From the NCBI RefSeq assembly GCF_015594545.1, contig NZ_JADIIO010000001.1:186001-250000 (forward strand): a stretch of 64,000 bases of DNA. Direction: 5' to 3'. How positions within the stretch are numbered: the stretch's first letter is position 1; each line of letters starts with the position of its first letter. The notes under the pieces were generated by a model. It saw nothing but the letters and a program-made list of their open reading frames with translations. It searched no databases and was not told the DNA's origin. Below, one piece after another: positions 1 to 9,008 of the stretch. A program made the position numbers and the translations under genes. This DNA is from Staphylococcus durrellii (GTDB lineage: Bacteria; Bacillota; Bacilli; Staphylococcales; Staphylococcaceae).

Positions 1-257
1 TCCACTTGAGCGTCAATTTCTAAGAAACTGCGATTGTTCGTGTCATCATAACCAAGTAATATATGAGCGCGTGGGTTATCTTCAAATTCACTTACTTTTG
101 TAGAATCAATATTTGTTTTCGTATATAAAGTTAAGTCATCATTGTAAAATACCATGTAACGACTATTTGGAACGTTATTATGTGCTGTTGATAATACGCC
201 TACTCTAGAAGTATTTAATATTTTTTCAACTTCATTTAATACTTGTGTTTTATTCAT
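1..257 (-). CDS. Pyridoxamine 5'-phosphate oxidase-like protein (general stress protein 26 type), partial
   Basis: The start codon is at 257 on the minus strand, preceded by a GAGGTGA ribosome site, and the C-terminus runs off the left edge, leaving 85 codons. The visible protein opens with a short helix, then beta strands with RVGVLST, NSRYMVF and LTLYTKT, followed by PRAHILLGY. This is the split-barrel flavin-binding fold of the PNPOx/YdaG (general stress protein 26) family. Members usually bind FMN or related cofactors in the cytosol; the substrate is mostly unknown. It is divergent from the ybgA-like/photolyase pair. Confidence 0.7.
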   Translation of the reverse strand, partial: MNKTQVLNEVEKILNTSRVGVLSTAHNNVPNSRYMVFYNDDLTLYTKTNIDSTKVSEFEDNPRAHILLGYDDTNNRSFLEIDAQV

Positions 258-382
258 TATTTATCACCTCGTAATATTCTATACCCGACATTAAATAGAT
301 GTAACAATATAGCGCAAAATTTTATATTACCTACAGTGTTTTTAAAATGATTATAATGAAGGAAGTGAAAGGAGATTGAAGC

Positions 383-754
383 ATGAAAGAACGAGGATAT
401 ATAGAACGTTTATGGAGAGAAGAAAAATATCGTGTGCTAACTCATAGTAAACAACATTATGATGAGATACGTGAGTTACTTAAACAAGGTCCTTCATACG
501 AAACAGTTGAAGAAAAAATTAATGAGGCTTTAAAAATCAAACCGACAACAGGGTCTATAGTTAATGCCTATGACCATATGTGGGGTTATTTTAAAAATAG
601 TGCTACAACTGATGAAAAGGAACAATATTTAACGTTGAAGCGGCAGTTCCAAGATAATCAAATTGAAGTAACACAGCTGCAACAGTTTTTGAAAAATTTA
701 GCATATCAGTATGAAGTGCAATATTTAATAGAAAGTACAGCTTTACATAGATAG
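383..754 (+). CDS. YbgA-like DUF1722 protein
   Basis: A 123-residue protein made almost wholly of DUF1722, the domain also found in E. coli YbgA. It is rich in charged and aromatic residues, with no signal peptide or membrane segment. The start has a good AAAGGAG site nine bases upstream. It ends 15 bp before the photolyase gene, and a ybgA-like gene just upstream of a photolyase is a conserved arrangement in several bacteria (E. coli ybgA-phrB). The biochemical role is unknown; the pairing suggests a link to repair or handling of UV-damaged DNA. Family assignment is firm, function is not. Confidence 0.75.
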   Translation: MKERGYIERLWREEKYRVLTHSKQHYDEIRELLKQGPSYETVEEKINEALKIKPTTGSIVNAYDHMWGYFKNSATTDEKEQYLTLKRQFQDNQIEVTQLQQFLKNLAYQYEVQYLIESTALHR

Positions 755-769
755 ACGAGGAGGACAAAA

Positions 770-2149
770 ATGAATTTAGGCGTTATTTTAAATCGTGTAT
801 TTAGGATAAATGACAATCCATTATTTCATTATATTAATGAACATAAAGATAGTATTGAACAACTTGCGATATTAATACCTATTGAAAACATGGACGATGT
901 TAGTAAAACGAAACAACAATATTATTATGATGTTGTTGGTAGCTTTATTGAGGCATTAAAGCAGTACAATATTCAGCCATTTATAATATCTTACGATGAA
1001 CTAGAAGAATTATGTCGTAGCATAGAACTAACACACGTATTACTTGCTAAGGATATTATGAGCTACAATAATGAAGAAAATGATTATCCACATATTAGCA
1101 CTAGATTAAAAAAACAGAATATCGAAATTATAGGTAGAAGAGTTAACCATTACTTACAACCATCACTAACTTTTAATAAGCAACAAGAACCGTATAAGGT
1201 TTTTACAAGTTTTTATAAAGCAAACAGAGATAAGATAGTGAAAAAACCTACATATAACGATAACCTTAACAATATAAGTGACCTTTGTGTTAAAGGTGAA
1301 AACAAGACTAAAATTACATTTAATCCCGATAAAAATCTTGAACAACAGTCTATTAAAGCATGGCAAACATTCTTAAAAAATGATATAGGATATTACGCCT
1401 CAAATAGAGATGACGTAGCACAAGCATATGTTAGTGGCATGAGTATTGATTTAGCATATGGTTTACTAGATATTACTATGGTAATGAATGATCTATTGGA
1501 AAATTATCCGAACGATGAGGAGAATTATGAAGCTTATATTAGAGAGTTAATGTTTCGAGAATTTTACTATGTATTGATGACCCAATTTCCCAACACAGCA
1601 CATCAATCATTTAATGAGAAATACCGTAAGTTGAGTTGGTCTTATAATAAAAAGAATTTTAAAGCTTGGACTGAGGGTAGAACAGGATATCCTCTAGTTG
1701 ATGCTGCGATGCGCAAATTAAATAGAACGGGTCATATGCACAACCGCTTAAGAATGGTAGTATCACAATTTTTAACTAAAGACTTATTTATAGATTGGAC
1801 TTGGGGAGAAGCATATTTCAAACAACACTTGATAGATTACGATAACGCATCAAATGTCCACGGTTGGCAATGGTCGGCCTCTACCGGTACTGATGCTGTG
1901 CCTTATTTTAGAATGTTTAATCCAAGTACACAAGGTGAGCGTTTCGATAAAAATGGCTATTTTATTAAAGAAGAATTACCAATATTTGATGATGTCCAAC
2001 CAAAATATATACATCACCCTATGTCTTATGCAACAAAGCTACAAGAAGAATACGGTATAGAATTAGGGAAAGACTATCCGAAAGAACTCGTTGATCACAA
2101 AACAAGTAGAGAGCACGTAATGACAAAATTTAAAAATGTAGGAAAATAG
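770..2149 (+). CDS. phrB: Deoxyribodipyrimidine photolyase
   Basis: A 459-residue photolyase of the cryptochrome/photolyase family, which uses light to split cyclobutane pyrimidine dimers. The N-terminal alpha/beta domain (about 1-130) would hold the antenna chromophore. The C-terminal helical FAD-binding domain shows the TGYPLVDAAMR motif from about residue 306 and GWQWSASTGTDA around 365-376, followed by YFRMFNP. These are the classical FAD and substrate-binding signatures. Length is normal for class I CPD photolyases. An AGGAGG site precedes the ATG, and the gene probably shares a transcript with the upstream ybgA-like gene. Confidence 0.93.
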   Translation: MNLGVILNRVFRINDNPLFHYINEHKDSIEQLAILIPIENMDDVSKTKQQYYYDVVGSFIEALKQYNIQPFIISYDELEELCRSIELTHVLLAKDIMSYNNEENDYPHISTRLKKQNIEIIGRRVNHYLQPSLTFNKQQEPYKVFTSFYKANRDKIVKKPTYNDNLNNISDLCVKGENKTKITFNPDKNLEQQSIKAWQTFLKNDIGYYASNRDDVAQAYVSGMSIDLAYGLLDITMVMNDLLENYPNDEENYEAYIRELMFREFYYVLMTQFPNTAHQSFNEKYRKLSWSYNKKNFKAWTEGRTGYPLVDAAMRKLNRTGHMHNRLRMVVSQFLTKDLFIDWTWGEAYFKQHLIDYDNASNVHGWQWSASTGTDAVPYFRMFNPSTQGERFDKNGYFIKEELPIFDDVQPKYIHHPMSYATKLQEEYGIELGKDYPKELVDHKTSREHVMTKFKNVGK

Positions 2150-2287
2150 AATAAAAATTTACTTTTAAGTGTTTTAAAGTTAAATTTCCTGGGAATAATA
2201 AGTAACAAATAGAGGAAATAAGTTACAAAAATAGCTAAATCTTATTCGAGTATTACACTAGTGTTACAGAGATTTAGCGTTAGAAAT

Positions 2288-2328
2288 ATGCTCTCGAAAC
2301 TTTCATGATAGTTTTGAGAGCATATTTT
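2288..2328. terminator. Hairpin terminator downstream of the photolyase
   Basis: Long inverted repeat ATGCTCTC/GAGAGCAT with an AAACT/AGTTT extension, followed by ATTTTTG. It lies about 140 bp past the photolyase stop. The 2150-2487 gap otherwise holds only the WalR box and the leader of the next gene. Confidence 0.65.
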
Positions 2329-2352
2329 TGTGCTTATTTTTAGCATATTTTA

Positions 2353-2369
2353 TGTAATTAGGATGTAAA
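2353..2369 (+). promoter_or_regulatory. WalR (YycF) binding site upstream of sceD
   Basis: TGTAAT-N5-TGTAAA matches the staphylococcal WalR consensus TGTWAH-N5-TGTWAH exactly and lies about 120 bp upstream of the sceD-like start. WalKR is the essential cell-wall homeostasis system known to control autolysins of this type. The match is seen directly; regulation is inferred. Confidence 0.7.
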
Positions 2370-2487
2370 AAAACAAGTGTTTTTTTTATTTGCCTGTAAC
2401 CTACACCTATTTTTTAGATGTTATAGTGATTACAGCAAATTAATCATACAAATAAACTTATTACCTTATAGGAGGATTTTTTAAATT

Positions 2488-3222
2488 ATGAAAAAAACAG
2501 TATTAACTTCAACATTAGCTTTAGGATTGGGTGTAACAGGATTAGCGACAGGACATCATGCAAGTGCAGCAGAAACAACTGGAGCTGACCACGCACAATT
2601 AGCACAATTAGCACAAAATAATCCATCTCAATTAGACGCAAAACCTGTTCAAGAAGGTTCATATAATATAAGCTTTACTCAAAATGGTACAAGCTATCAC
2701 TTCTCTTCAAATGGTAAGAGCTGGACTTGGGGATTTGGTGGAGGTTCTGACCAATCATCAAATAGTGAACAAGCTCAACCACAACAAAAACAACAAACTG
2801 AACAAACACAACAACCTAAACAACAACAAGCGCCTCAAACTGAACAAACACAACAAGGTGCTCAACAAACACAACAACAAGAACAACCTAAACAACAACA
2901 AGCACCTCAAACTGAACAAACACAACAAGAATCTACATCAAGTTCAAGTAATTCAAGCTCAAGTGACGACAGTGGTTCTTCAGTAAATGTTAACAGTCAC
3001 TTACAACAAATTGCTCAACGTGAATCAGGTGGCGACATCCATGCTACAAATGCATCTTCAGGTGCATCAGGTAAATATCAATTCTTACAAACTACATGGG
3101 ATTCAGTAGCACCTTCTCAATATCAAGGTCAACCAGCTTCATCAGCACCTGAATCAGTACAAGACGCAGCAGCTGTTAAATTATACAACTCTGCTGGTGC
3201 TTCACAATGGGTAACTGCATAA
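2488..3222 (+). CDS. sceD: SceD-like secreted lytic transglycosylase
   Basis: A 244-residue secreted protein. It has a signal peptide with likely cleavage after HASA (about residue 27) and a conserved N-terminal segment of the SceD/IsaA family. A Gln-rich linker spans about 95-150 and a Ser-rich patch about 150-165. The C-terminal transglycosylase domain contains AQRESGGDI with catalytic Glu179, then [16 protein letters not shown] and the [15 protein letters not shown] end typical of SceD. It would cleave peptidoglycan glycan strands during growth and cell separation. The linker contains a 46-bp direct repeat (2811-2856 and 2883-2928). An AGGAGG site precedes the ATG, a WalR box lies upstream, and a strong terminator follows. 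Confidence 0.9.
   Translation: MKKTVLTSTLALGLGVTGLATGHHASAAETTGADHAQLAQLAQNNPSQLDAKPVQEGSYNISFTQNGTSYHFSSNGKSWTWGFGGGSDQSSNSEQAQPQQKQQTEQTQQPKQQQAPQTEQTQQGAQQTQQQEQPKQQQAPQTEQTQQESTSSSSNSSSSDDSGSSVNVNSHLQQIAQRESGGDIHATNASSGASGKYQFLQTTWDSVAPSQYQGQPASSAPESVQDAAAVKLYNSAGASQWVTA
2811..2928 (+). repeat. Direct repeat in the sceD Gln-rich linker
   Basis: Two nearly identical 46-bp copies, 2811-2856 and 2883-2928, encode [15 protein letters not shown]. They differ at one base. They are a likely source of linker-length variation between strains by slippage or recombination. Confidence 0.8.
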
Positions 3223-3251
3223 TTTCAAAATAAATTATGTTCAACTCTAAA

Positions 3252-3288
3252 AATAAGCCTTACCTCAAGAGAGGTAGGGCTTATTTTT
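3252..3288 (+). terminator. Terminator after sceD
   Basis: Near-perfect hairpin AATAAGCC..TACCTC / GAGGTA.GGCTTATT followed by a T tract. Confidence 0.85.
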
Positions 3289-3478
3289 TGCTCAAATCAT
3301 TACGCTATTAAAAAGTTTATTATTATATTTTTCATCCTTAGAAAATATAAACTTCGCACATCAAAAATAACTAGATTTATAAAAAAATAAGACTAATTTA
3401 TTAGTAATTCAGCAATTTACCATTTGATTGTTTATTTTCTTTTTAGGGTAAAGGGACAATGGGTGAGGTGAATCTAAT

Positions 3479-3955
3479 ATGACGAATATTTCTTGCAAAC
3501 GTATTTTACTAACTGGTTTAGCAGGTGGTTTAGTTGGTGGTATGGTTAAAATGGGTTGGGAGAGCATTGTTCCACCTAGGACCCCACAACGCGATGAAGC
3601 GCCGCCTCCAGTAACTATGATGAAAAAGTTTAAGGTACCAAATAGTATTCAAAACTATACAGTTACGTATAATGAAAATGAAATACCGCTTGCGGTAATG
3701 GGAATTCATTATGGTTTTTCTGTTGCTAATGCGTTCGCTTATGCAATGCTAGCTGAAAGATGTAATAAAATTACTTTAGGTAAAGGTTTAGTATTTGGTG
3801 TTGCTATCCACGTTATATTTCATGAATGGGTATTACCGAAATTAAAACTAACGCCTAAAGCAAATGAATTACCGATACAAGAACATGTTTCTGAACTATT
3901 AGGACACATTATTTGGATGAATAGTATTGAGTTATTCAGAAATGCAGTTAAATAA
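3479..3955 (+). CDS. YagU-like (DUF1440) membrane protein
   Basis: A 158-residue protein with a glycine-rich first membrane segment (LTGLAGGLVGGMVKMGWE) and at least two further hydrophobic segments, around residues 75-95 and 105-125. The PPRTPQRDEAPPP stretch and the conserved His/Glu residues (GIHYGF, IHVIFHEW, HIIW) fit the YagU/DUF1440 family of inner-membrane proteins. E. coli YagU has been linked to acid tolerance; the role here is unknown. The start is supported by GGTGAGGTG eight bases upstream. It stands alone between terminators. Confidence 0.75.
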   Translation: MTNISCKRILLTGLAGGLVGGMVKMGWESIVPPRTPQRDEAPPPVTMMKKFKVPNSIQNYTVTYNENEIPLAVMGIHYGFSVANAFAYAMLAERCNKITLGKGLVFGVAIHVIFHEWVLPKLKLTPKANELPIQEHVSELLGHIIWMNSIELFRNAVK

Positions 3956-3967
3956 TTTATTATATAT

Positions 3968-4003
3968 AAACAGTGATTTCCTTATTTGGAATCACTGTTT
4001 TTT
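3968..4003 (+). terminator. Terminator after the YagU-like gene
   Basis: Hairpin AAACAGTGATT / AATCACTGTTT with a T-rich tail. Confidence 0.85.
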
Positions 4004-4127
4004 ATTTTAATAATTAACAAGATAGACATTAATCATATTTTTGGAATATTAATACTTGTGCAATACATAATAACGTAAATTTAGGGTATAAGTTATTCAT
4101 AAACTATATAGGGGGCTACTATTTTTT

Positions 4128-5711
4128 ATGCGTTTGAATAAATTAACTGTAGTGTTTTGGGTTGCCCTAGCAATTTGTACATTATTTGTTGTTTATGGTG
4201 CAATATGGCCTAAACAATTAGAATCGGAAACTCAAGCAATTACAAATTTCATAGCAGTAAATTTTGGTTGGTATTACTTATTGTTAGTTTTAGTAATACT
4301 TATTGTATGTGTATATTTATTATTTTCTAGATATTCTTCAATTACATTGGGAGAAGAAGGTGAAGAGCCCGAGTTCTCACTTAAATCATGGTTTGCCATG
4401 TTGTTTAGTGCCGGGATGGGCATGGGACTTGTCTTTTGGACAACAGCTGAACCTATTAGCCATGCGTATACGTTAACACCGGTACACAAGGCTGGTACAC
4501 AGACGGCTATTAACGATGCAATGCAGTTTGCATTTTTCCATTGGGGGATTCATGCATGGGGTGTATACGCAATCGTTGCCCTAGTGTTTGCTTATTTTAA
4601 TTTTCATAAAGGCTATCCTGGTCTCGTGAGTGCCACGCTCACACCTATTTTTGGTAGTAAAATGATGAGAGGACCTATTGGTGGTGCAATCGATGTATTA
4701 GCAATAATTGCGACCGTTACAGGTGTGGCAGCGACATTAGGCTTTGGTGCACTTCAAATTAATCAAGGATTACACTTTTTATTTAGAACACCATCTAACT
4801 TTGGTATGCAGGTAGCGATTATCGTCATAGCTACAATATTATTTACTTGGTCTGCATGGTCAGGCATTGATAAAGGTATTAAAAGTTTAAGTAATATTAA
4901 TATGGTGTTAGCATTTATTGTCTTACTAGGATTATTCTTAGTAGGCCCGACACTACAAATATTAAATACGTTTACAAATGCGCTTGGTGATTATATTTTC
5001 AATTTCTTCAAGATGAGTTTACGTATTCCGCAAAGTGGCGGAGAAAAATTCCAATGGGTCCAACAATGGACATTGTTCTATTGGGCATGGTGGATTTCGT
5101 GGGCACCATTCGTAGGTATCTTTATCTCACGTGTATCTCGTGGTAGAACGATTAAAGAATTTATTTTAGGTGTCTTATTTGTACCAGCACTTGTTTGTTT
5201 TATATTTTTTGCAGTATTTGGCGCTTCTGCGATTTTCGTACAACAACAAGGCATTGCCAATATTGCTAAGGAAGCAACTGAAACAGCGACATTCGCAACG
5301 TTAGAACATTTTCCATTAGGCTTTATACTGAGTATTCTAACGCTCGTTGTTATCATGATATTCTTCGTAACATCTGCGGATTCTGCGACATACGTATTAG
5401 GCATGTTAAGCTCTAAAGGTGAAATTAACCCATCAGGTATCGTGAAGGTAAGTTGGGGCATTATTTTAGCCTTATTTGCAATTATTATGATTTATACTGG
5501 CGGTACGCAATCTATTCAAAACCTATTGATTATTGCAGCTTTACCATTTTCAGTCGTCATTATCTTTATGATGTGGGCATTGTTCAAATCCCTTGCCTTA
5601 GAAAAACCACGACATCAAAAAAATAAATTTTATGTTGGTGACGAAAAATTATTACATTACCGTCAAGTGAATCAAAAGGATACAACTGACAATGCGGATA
5701 AGCAGCAATAA
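4128..5711 (+). CDS. BCCT-family betaine/choline/carnitine transporter
   Basis: A 527-residue polytopic protein with about 12 membrane segments. It is a sodium- or proton-coupled importer of quaternary-ammonium osmoprotectants at the plasma membrane. The BCCT signature WTLFYWAWW lies at residues 314-322, followed by WAPFVGIFISRVSRGRT. The sodium/substrate-site GMGMGLVFW stretch is near residue 97. The C-terminal tail of about 40 residues is charged and could sense ionic strength, as in OpuD/BetP. It resembles staphylococcal OpuD/BetT paralogs, but which substrate it takes cannot be told from sequence alone. The GGGGG ribosome site is rather far (about 14 nt) from the ATG. Confidence 0.9.
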   Translation: MRLNKLTVVFWVALAICTLFVVYGAIWPKQLESETQAITNFIAVNFGWYYLLLVLVILIVCVYLLFSRYSSITLGEEGEEPEFSLKSWFAMLFSAGMGMGLVFWTTAEPISHAYTLTPVHKAGTQTAINDAMQFAFFHWGIHAWGVYAIVALVFAYFNFHKGYPGLVSATLTPIFGSKMMRGPIGGAIDVLAIIATVTGVAATLGFGALQINQGLHFLFRTPSNFGMQVAIIVIATILFTWSAWSGIDKGIKSLSNINMVLAFIVLLGLFLVGPTLQILNTFTNALGDYIFNFFKMSLRIPQSGGEKFQWVQQWTLFYWAWWISWAPFVGIFISRVSRGRTIKEFILGVLFVPALVCFIFFAVFGASAIFVQQQGIANIAKEATETATFATLEHFPLGFILSILTLVVIMIFFVTSADSATYVLGMLSSKGEINPSGIVKVSWGIILALFAIIMIYTGGTQSIQNLLIIAALPFSVVIIFMMWALFKSLALEKPRHQKNKFYVGDEKLLHYRQVNQKDTTDNADKQQ

Positions 5712-5744
5712 TCAACTTAATAAGCATAATTCGTATAGGTTAGG

Positions 5745-5775
5745 CTGTGGCATAAGTAAATGTCACAGTTTTTTT
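5745..5775 (+). terminator. Terminator after the BCCT gene
   Basis: Hairpin CTGTGGCA / TGTCACAG followed by seven Ts. Confidence 0.85.
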
Positions 5776-5939
5776 ATGCGTAATTAATTGAGTTTAGATC
5801 ATTCTTAGCAGACTTAAACCATTTAGTTTGTTTTTATGTGATGTTATTTATTTTATAGCCTATTATATTGGGCATCTTTTATCGTTTGGCATACTGTGGT
5901 ATGTTTTTAGAAAGCGTTAACATAAAAGGAGGAGTTATC

Positions 5940-6644
5940 ATGGAATGGTTGAAATTGATTGGCATAGTCATTATTATCGTTGGCTTTTTACTAAAAATTG
6001 ACACGATTGCAGTCGTATTAATAGCGGCAATAGTGACGGGCCTTGTGTCTGGAATGGATTTCACAGATATTTTGTCTACGTTAGGTAAAGCCTTCACAGA
6101 CAATAGGTTAGTGACACTATTTTTACTCACATTACCTATGGTTGGTTTAATCGAGCGTTATGGGTTAAAACAACAAGCTTCTAAGCTTATCGGTAAGATT
6201 AATAAGGTTACAAGTGGTAGGTTAATGACCGTCTATTTAGGTGTTAGAGAACTTGCAGGATTAGCGTCTATTAGAATTGGAGGGCATCCTCAATTTGTGC
6301 GGCCATTAATTAATCCGATGGTGCAAGGTGCTTTGCGCACACGTTTTAAGTTGAACAATAAACAAGTAGATGACAAAGACGTCGAACTTATTAAAGCTCA
6401 AACTTCAGCAATGGAAAATTATGGTAATTTCTTTGGTCAAAATTTATTCGTTGGCGGCGCTGGTGTTTTATTAATGGTAGGTACATTTAAATCATTAAAA
6501 ATTAATGTCGATGCGGTTGATTTGGCTTTAGCATCGGTACCAATTGCGATTATTACGTTCATTATAGTGTGGTTGAATAATATACGTATCGATCGTTATT
6601 TTCAACGTAAATATGAACAAAAAGAGGTGACGAAAGATGAGTAG
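5940..6644 (+). CDS. DUF969 membrane protein
   Basis: A 234-residue polytopic membrane protein matching DUF969. The start at 5940 is chosen because AAAGGAGGAG precedes it; an earlier in-frame start at 5868 lacks a ribosome site and gives a non-conserved extension. Hydrophobic segments lie around residues 5-50, 55-75, 155-185 and 195-220. Conserved motifs visible include LPMVGLIERYG, ELAGLASIRIGGHPQFVRPLINP and ENYGNFFGQNLFVGGAG. It overlaps the DUF979 gene by 8 bp and precedes pcp. DUF969 and DUF979 are always seen together and look like two halves of one transporter. Function is unproven; the neighbour suggests pyroglutamate or pyroglutamyl-peptide traffic. Confidence 0.85.
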   Translation: MEWLKLIGIVIIIVGFLLKIDTIAVVLIAAIVTGLVSGMDFTDILSTLGKAFTDNRLVTLFLLTLPMVGLIERYGLKQQASKLIGKINKVTSGRLMTVYLGVRELAGLASIRIGGHPQFVRPLINPMVQGALRTRFKLNNKQVDDKDVELIKAQTSAMENYGNFFGQNLFVGGAGVLLMVGTFKSLKINVDAVDLALASVPIAIITFIIVWLNNIRIDRYFQRKYEQKEVTKDE

Positions 6645-7563
6645 TCAGACTTTAAATACCTTATTAGAAATTTTTTATGTATTAATTGGTTTACAATTGT
6701 TCTATACGTCTTACCGTACGCTAACAGCTCAAGATAATAGAAAAAAATATGGAACGTCGCTTTTTTGGATTATATTAGGTGTATTATTTATTTTTGGACC
6801 ATACATACCGAATAGTATTAATGGTGTTTTGATATTATGTATGGGTGCATTAACGTTATTTAAACAAGTTGCTATTAAAAATATTGTAGATGTTACAGAT
6901 AAAGAGGTAGAACAAGGTGCATCAAAATATGGCAACAAGTTATTTATTCCGGCGATTATTTTAGCAGTCGTAGCAGTCGTAGTATCCAATTGGACACCAC
7001 TCGGAGGCGCAGTTGGATTAGGCGTAGCATCTATCGTAGGTATTATTGCAGCGGTAATGGTTATTAAACCTAAAGCATCATACATATTATATGATAGTGA
7101 TAGACTTACGCAACAGGTCGGTACAGTAGGTATTTTGCCTCAATTTTTAGCCGCATTAGGCGTCCTATTTACGGTTAGTGGAGTAGGAAGTGTGATTTCA
7201 AAAGGGATATCGACATTTTTACCAGAAGGCAATCACTTGATAGGTGTGACGGCTTATATCTTAGGTATGGTCTTATTTACGATGTTGATGGGGAATGCAT
7301 TTGCTGCGTTTACGGTTATTACGGCAAGTATTGGTATGCCGTTCGTCATTTCACAAGGAGGAGATCCAGCAATAGCTGGAGCTTTAGCTATGACAGGAGG
7401 GTTTTGTGGTACTTTATTAACACCAATGGCTGCTAACTTTAACACATTGCCTGTAGCTTTACTAGAAATGAAAGAAGAGTTTGGCGTAATAAAAGCGCAA
7501 GTACCTATTGCTATATCATTAATCATCATACATATCGTACTGATGTATTTTTGGGCATTTTAA
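6637..7563 (+). CDS. DUF979 membrane protein
   Basis: A 308-residue polytopic protein of the DUF979 family with about eight or nine membrane segments. The start overlaps the end of the DUF969 gene by 8 bp with GAGGTGA as ribosome site, so the two are translationally coupled. The C-terminal half carries the conserved GNAFAAFTVITASIGMPF and GFCGTLLTPMAANFNTLP stretches, reminiscent of ion-transporter-superfamily helical hairpins. The pair followed by pyrrolidone-carboxylate peptidase is the order I recall from S. aureus. Probably a subunit of an importer feeding Pcp; this is inference from context. Confidence 0.85.
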   Translation: MSSQTLNTLLEIFYVLIGLQLFYTSYRTLTAQDNRKKYGTSLFWIILGVLFIFGPYIPNSINGVLILCMGALTLFKQVAIKNIVDVTDKEVEQGASKYGNKLFIPAIILAVVAVVVSNWTPLGGAVGLGVASIVGIIAAVMVIKPKASYILYDSDRLTQQVGTVGILPQFLAALGVLFTVSGVGSVISKGISTFLPEGNHLIGVTAYILGMVLFTMLMGNAFAAFTVITASIGMPFVISQGGDPAIAGALAMTGGFCGTLLTPMAANFNTLPVALLEMKEEFGVIKAQVPIAISLIIIHIVLMYFWAF

Positions 7564-7584
7564 TTATAAGGAGGAGACAATTTT

Positions 7585-8223
7585 ATGAAAATGTTAGTAG
7601 CAGCATTTGACCCATTTGGTGGAGAGAAAGTAAACCCTGCATTAGAAGCGGTAAAGCAATTAGCTGAGCAAATTGGAGAGCATGATATTACGAAACTAGA
7701 AATCCCTACCGTTTTCCATGAATCAAGAGATGTACTTGCTGAAGCTTTAGTAAAAGACAGCTATGATGCTGTATTAACAATCGGTCAAGCGGGTGGACGT
7801 TTTGAACTAACACCCGAACGTGTCGGCATCAATATTGATGATGCCCGCATCGCAGACAACAAAGGAAATCAACCTATTGATGCACAGATTCAACCACAAG
7901 GCGCTCCGGCTTACTTTTCTAATATGCCAGTAAAGGCAATGACAGAAGCAATTCAAAACGCAGGTGTGCCTGCACGTCTATCAAATACAGCCGGTACGTT
8001 TGTGTGTAATCATATCTTATATCAAATGGGTCATTTGCAAGCGACAACACATCAGAATATACTATTTGGTTTTATTCACGTACCATTTATACCTGACCAA
8101 GTCGCTACGAAACAAAATGTACCTTCAATGTCATTAGACACTATTGTGCAAGGTTTGACTGCTGCAATCAAAGCGATATCTAACTCAGATGATAGCCATG
8201 TAGCATTAGGAGAAACACATTAA
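7585..8223 (+). CDS. pcp: Pyrrolidone-carboxylate peptidase
   Basis: A 212-residue cytosolic cysteine peptidase (family C15) that removes N-terminal pyroglutamate from peptides. The catalytic triad is visible: Glu78 in LTPERVGIN, Cys141 in NTAGTFVCNHILY and His165 in GFIHVPFIPDQ. Length is typical. The gene follows DUF979 after 21 bp with an AAGGAGGAG ribosome site and is probably the last gene of a three-gene operon. Confidence 0.95.
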   Translation: MKMLVAAFDPFGGEKVNPALEAVKQLAEQIGEHDITKLEIPTVFHESRDVLAEALVKDSYDAVLTIGQAGGRFELTPERVGINIDDARIADNKGNQPIDAQIQPQGAPAYFSNMPVKAMTEAIQNAGVPARLSNTAGTFVCNHILYQMGHLQATTHQNILFGFIHVPFIPDQVATKQNVPSMSLDTIVQGLTAAIKAISNSDDSHVALGETH

Positions 8224-8241
8224 ATTGAATAATATGTATAA

Positions 8242-8277
8242 AACACGCCCTCTATTAGTAGATAATAAGGGCGTGTT
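8242..8277 (+). terminator. Hairpin after pcp
   Basis: Ten-bp perfect stem AACACGCCCT / AGGGCGTGTT about 20 bp past the stop. The T tract is weak. Confidence 0.6.
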
Positions 8278-8306
8278 AGTTATCTAAAGAGAAGATAACC
8301 CTAGCG

Positions 8307-8350
8307 AGAGTGGGACTACAAATTCACTTAAGAATTTATAGTCCCACTCT
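8307..8350. repeat. Long palindrome between pcp and hsp20 (GTGGGACTA type)
   Basis: AGAGTGGGACTA..AATTC / GAATTT.TAGTCCCACTCT inverted repeat between convergent genes. Related palindromes lie at 35562-35613 and 41141-41187. They may act as bidirectional terminators and look like a dispersed staphylococcal intergenic element. Confidence 0.65.
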
Positions 8351-8384
8351 ATTTCGTTATTCATGTCTTTAACCAGTGAGTTGA

Positions 8385-8813
8385 TTAGTCAATTTGAATA
8401 TTTGAACTTGTATCTTCTTGTTGTGTTTTAGGAAGTTTCACGTGAAGCATTCCATTATTGTAAGAAGCAGTAATATTGTCTTTATCTATATTATTAAATG
8501 AAAATTGTCTACTTACGTTACTGTAACTACGTTCGCGTTGTATAACGCGACCTGCGTCGTCGTGTTCTTCGTTTTCAACTGTTTGTTTGCCTGCAATAGT
8601 TAAAATATTGTTATCGAATTGAAGTTGTATATTGTCTTTATCCATACCAGGTAATTCTGCTTCTATTTCAAAAGCATCGTCTAATTCTGTAATATCAGTT
8701 TTTATATTTTGACTTGGGAATTGATCAAAGAATTGACGTCCAAAATCTTTAAAGAAATCACTTGGGTTCACGTCGAAAAATGAGTTGTTGAAAGGTTTCA
8801 TTTCAAATGCCAT
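8385..8813 (-). CDS. Hsp20 family small heat-shock protein
   Basis: A 142-residue alpha-crystallin-type chaperone. The N-terminal arm is Phe-rich (FFDVNPSDFFKDFGRQFFDQF), the crystallin domain contains AELPGMDKDNIQL and the family hallmark NGMLHVKLPK near the end. It would bind unfolding proteins without ATP. The promoter is seen directly upstream with a CtsR operator across the -35, so it should be heat-inducible. It is divergent from saeP. Confidence 0.92.
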   Translation of the reverse strand: MAFEMKPFNNSFFDVNPSDFFKDFGRQFFDQFPSQNIKTDITELDDAFEIEAELPGMDKDNIQLQFDNNILTIAGKQTVENEEHDDAGRVIQRERSYSNVSRQFSFNNIDKDNITASYNNGMLHVKLPKTQQEDTSSNIQID

Positions 8814-8908
8814 AAAACATCTCTCCTTTATCTTGTGATTGGCGTATCGGCATAATAATTAGTACTTCATTATCATCTGTATTATGCCTTCTTTAACCTT
8901 ACAACTAT

Positions 8909-8937
8909 ATAATAGCAAAAAGGTCAAAGAAAGTCAA
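8909..8937 (-). promoter_or_regulatory. Sigma-A promoter of hsp20
   Basis: Reading the minus strand: -35 TTGACT (8932-8937), a 17-bp spacer, and -10 TATTAT (8909-8914), about 95 bp upstream of the hsp20 ATG. Confidence 0.7.
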
Positions 8938-8938
8938 A
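8922..8938 (+). promoter_or_regulatory. CtsR operator (GGTCAAA-N3-AGTCAAA)
   Basis: Tandem heptads GGTCAAA and AGTCAAA separated by GAA match the CtsR consensus RGTCAAA-NAN-RGTCAAA. A further GTCAAA follows. The operator covers the -35 and spacer of the hsp20 promoter, the expected position for CtsR repression. Confidence 0.8.
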
Positions 8939-9008
8939 GTCAAAAACTTATTTTGACTTTTTGAGTTATTAACTGACTTTATCGATATTTAAGAAATAGT
9001 TAATGCTA

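Noticed and set aside
2811..2928. Gln-rich +1 frame ORF (Lys/Asn-rich, 100 codons) in sceD
   Set aside because: Shadow of the CAA-rich linker, without a start context.
3428..3452. Sigma-B-like GTTTAT..GGGTAA before the YagU-like gene
   Set aside because: The spacer is only about 10 bp versus 12-15 needed.
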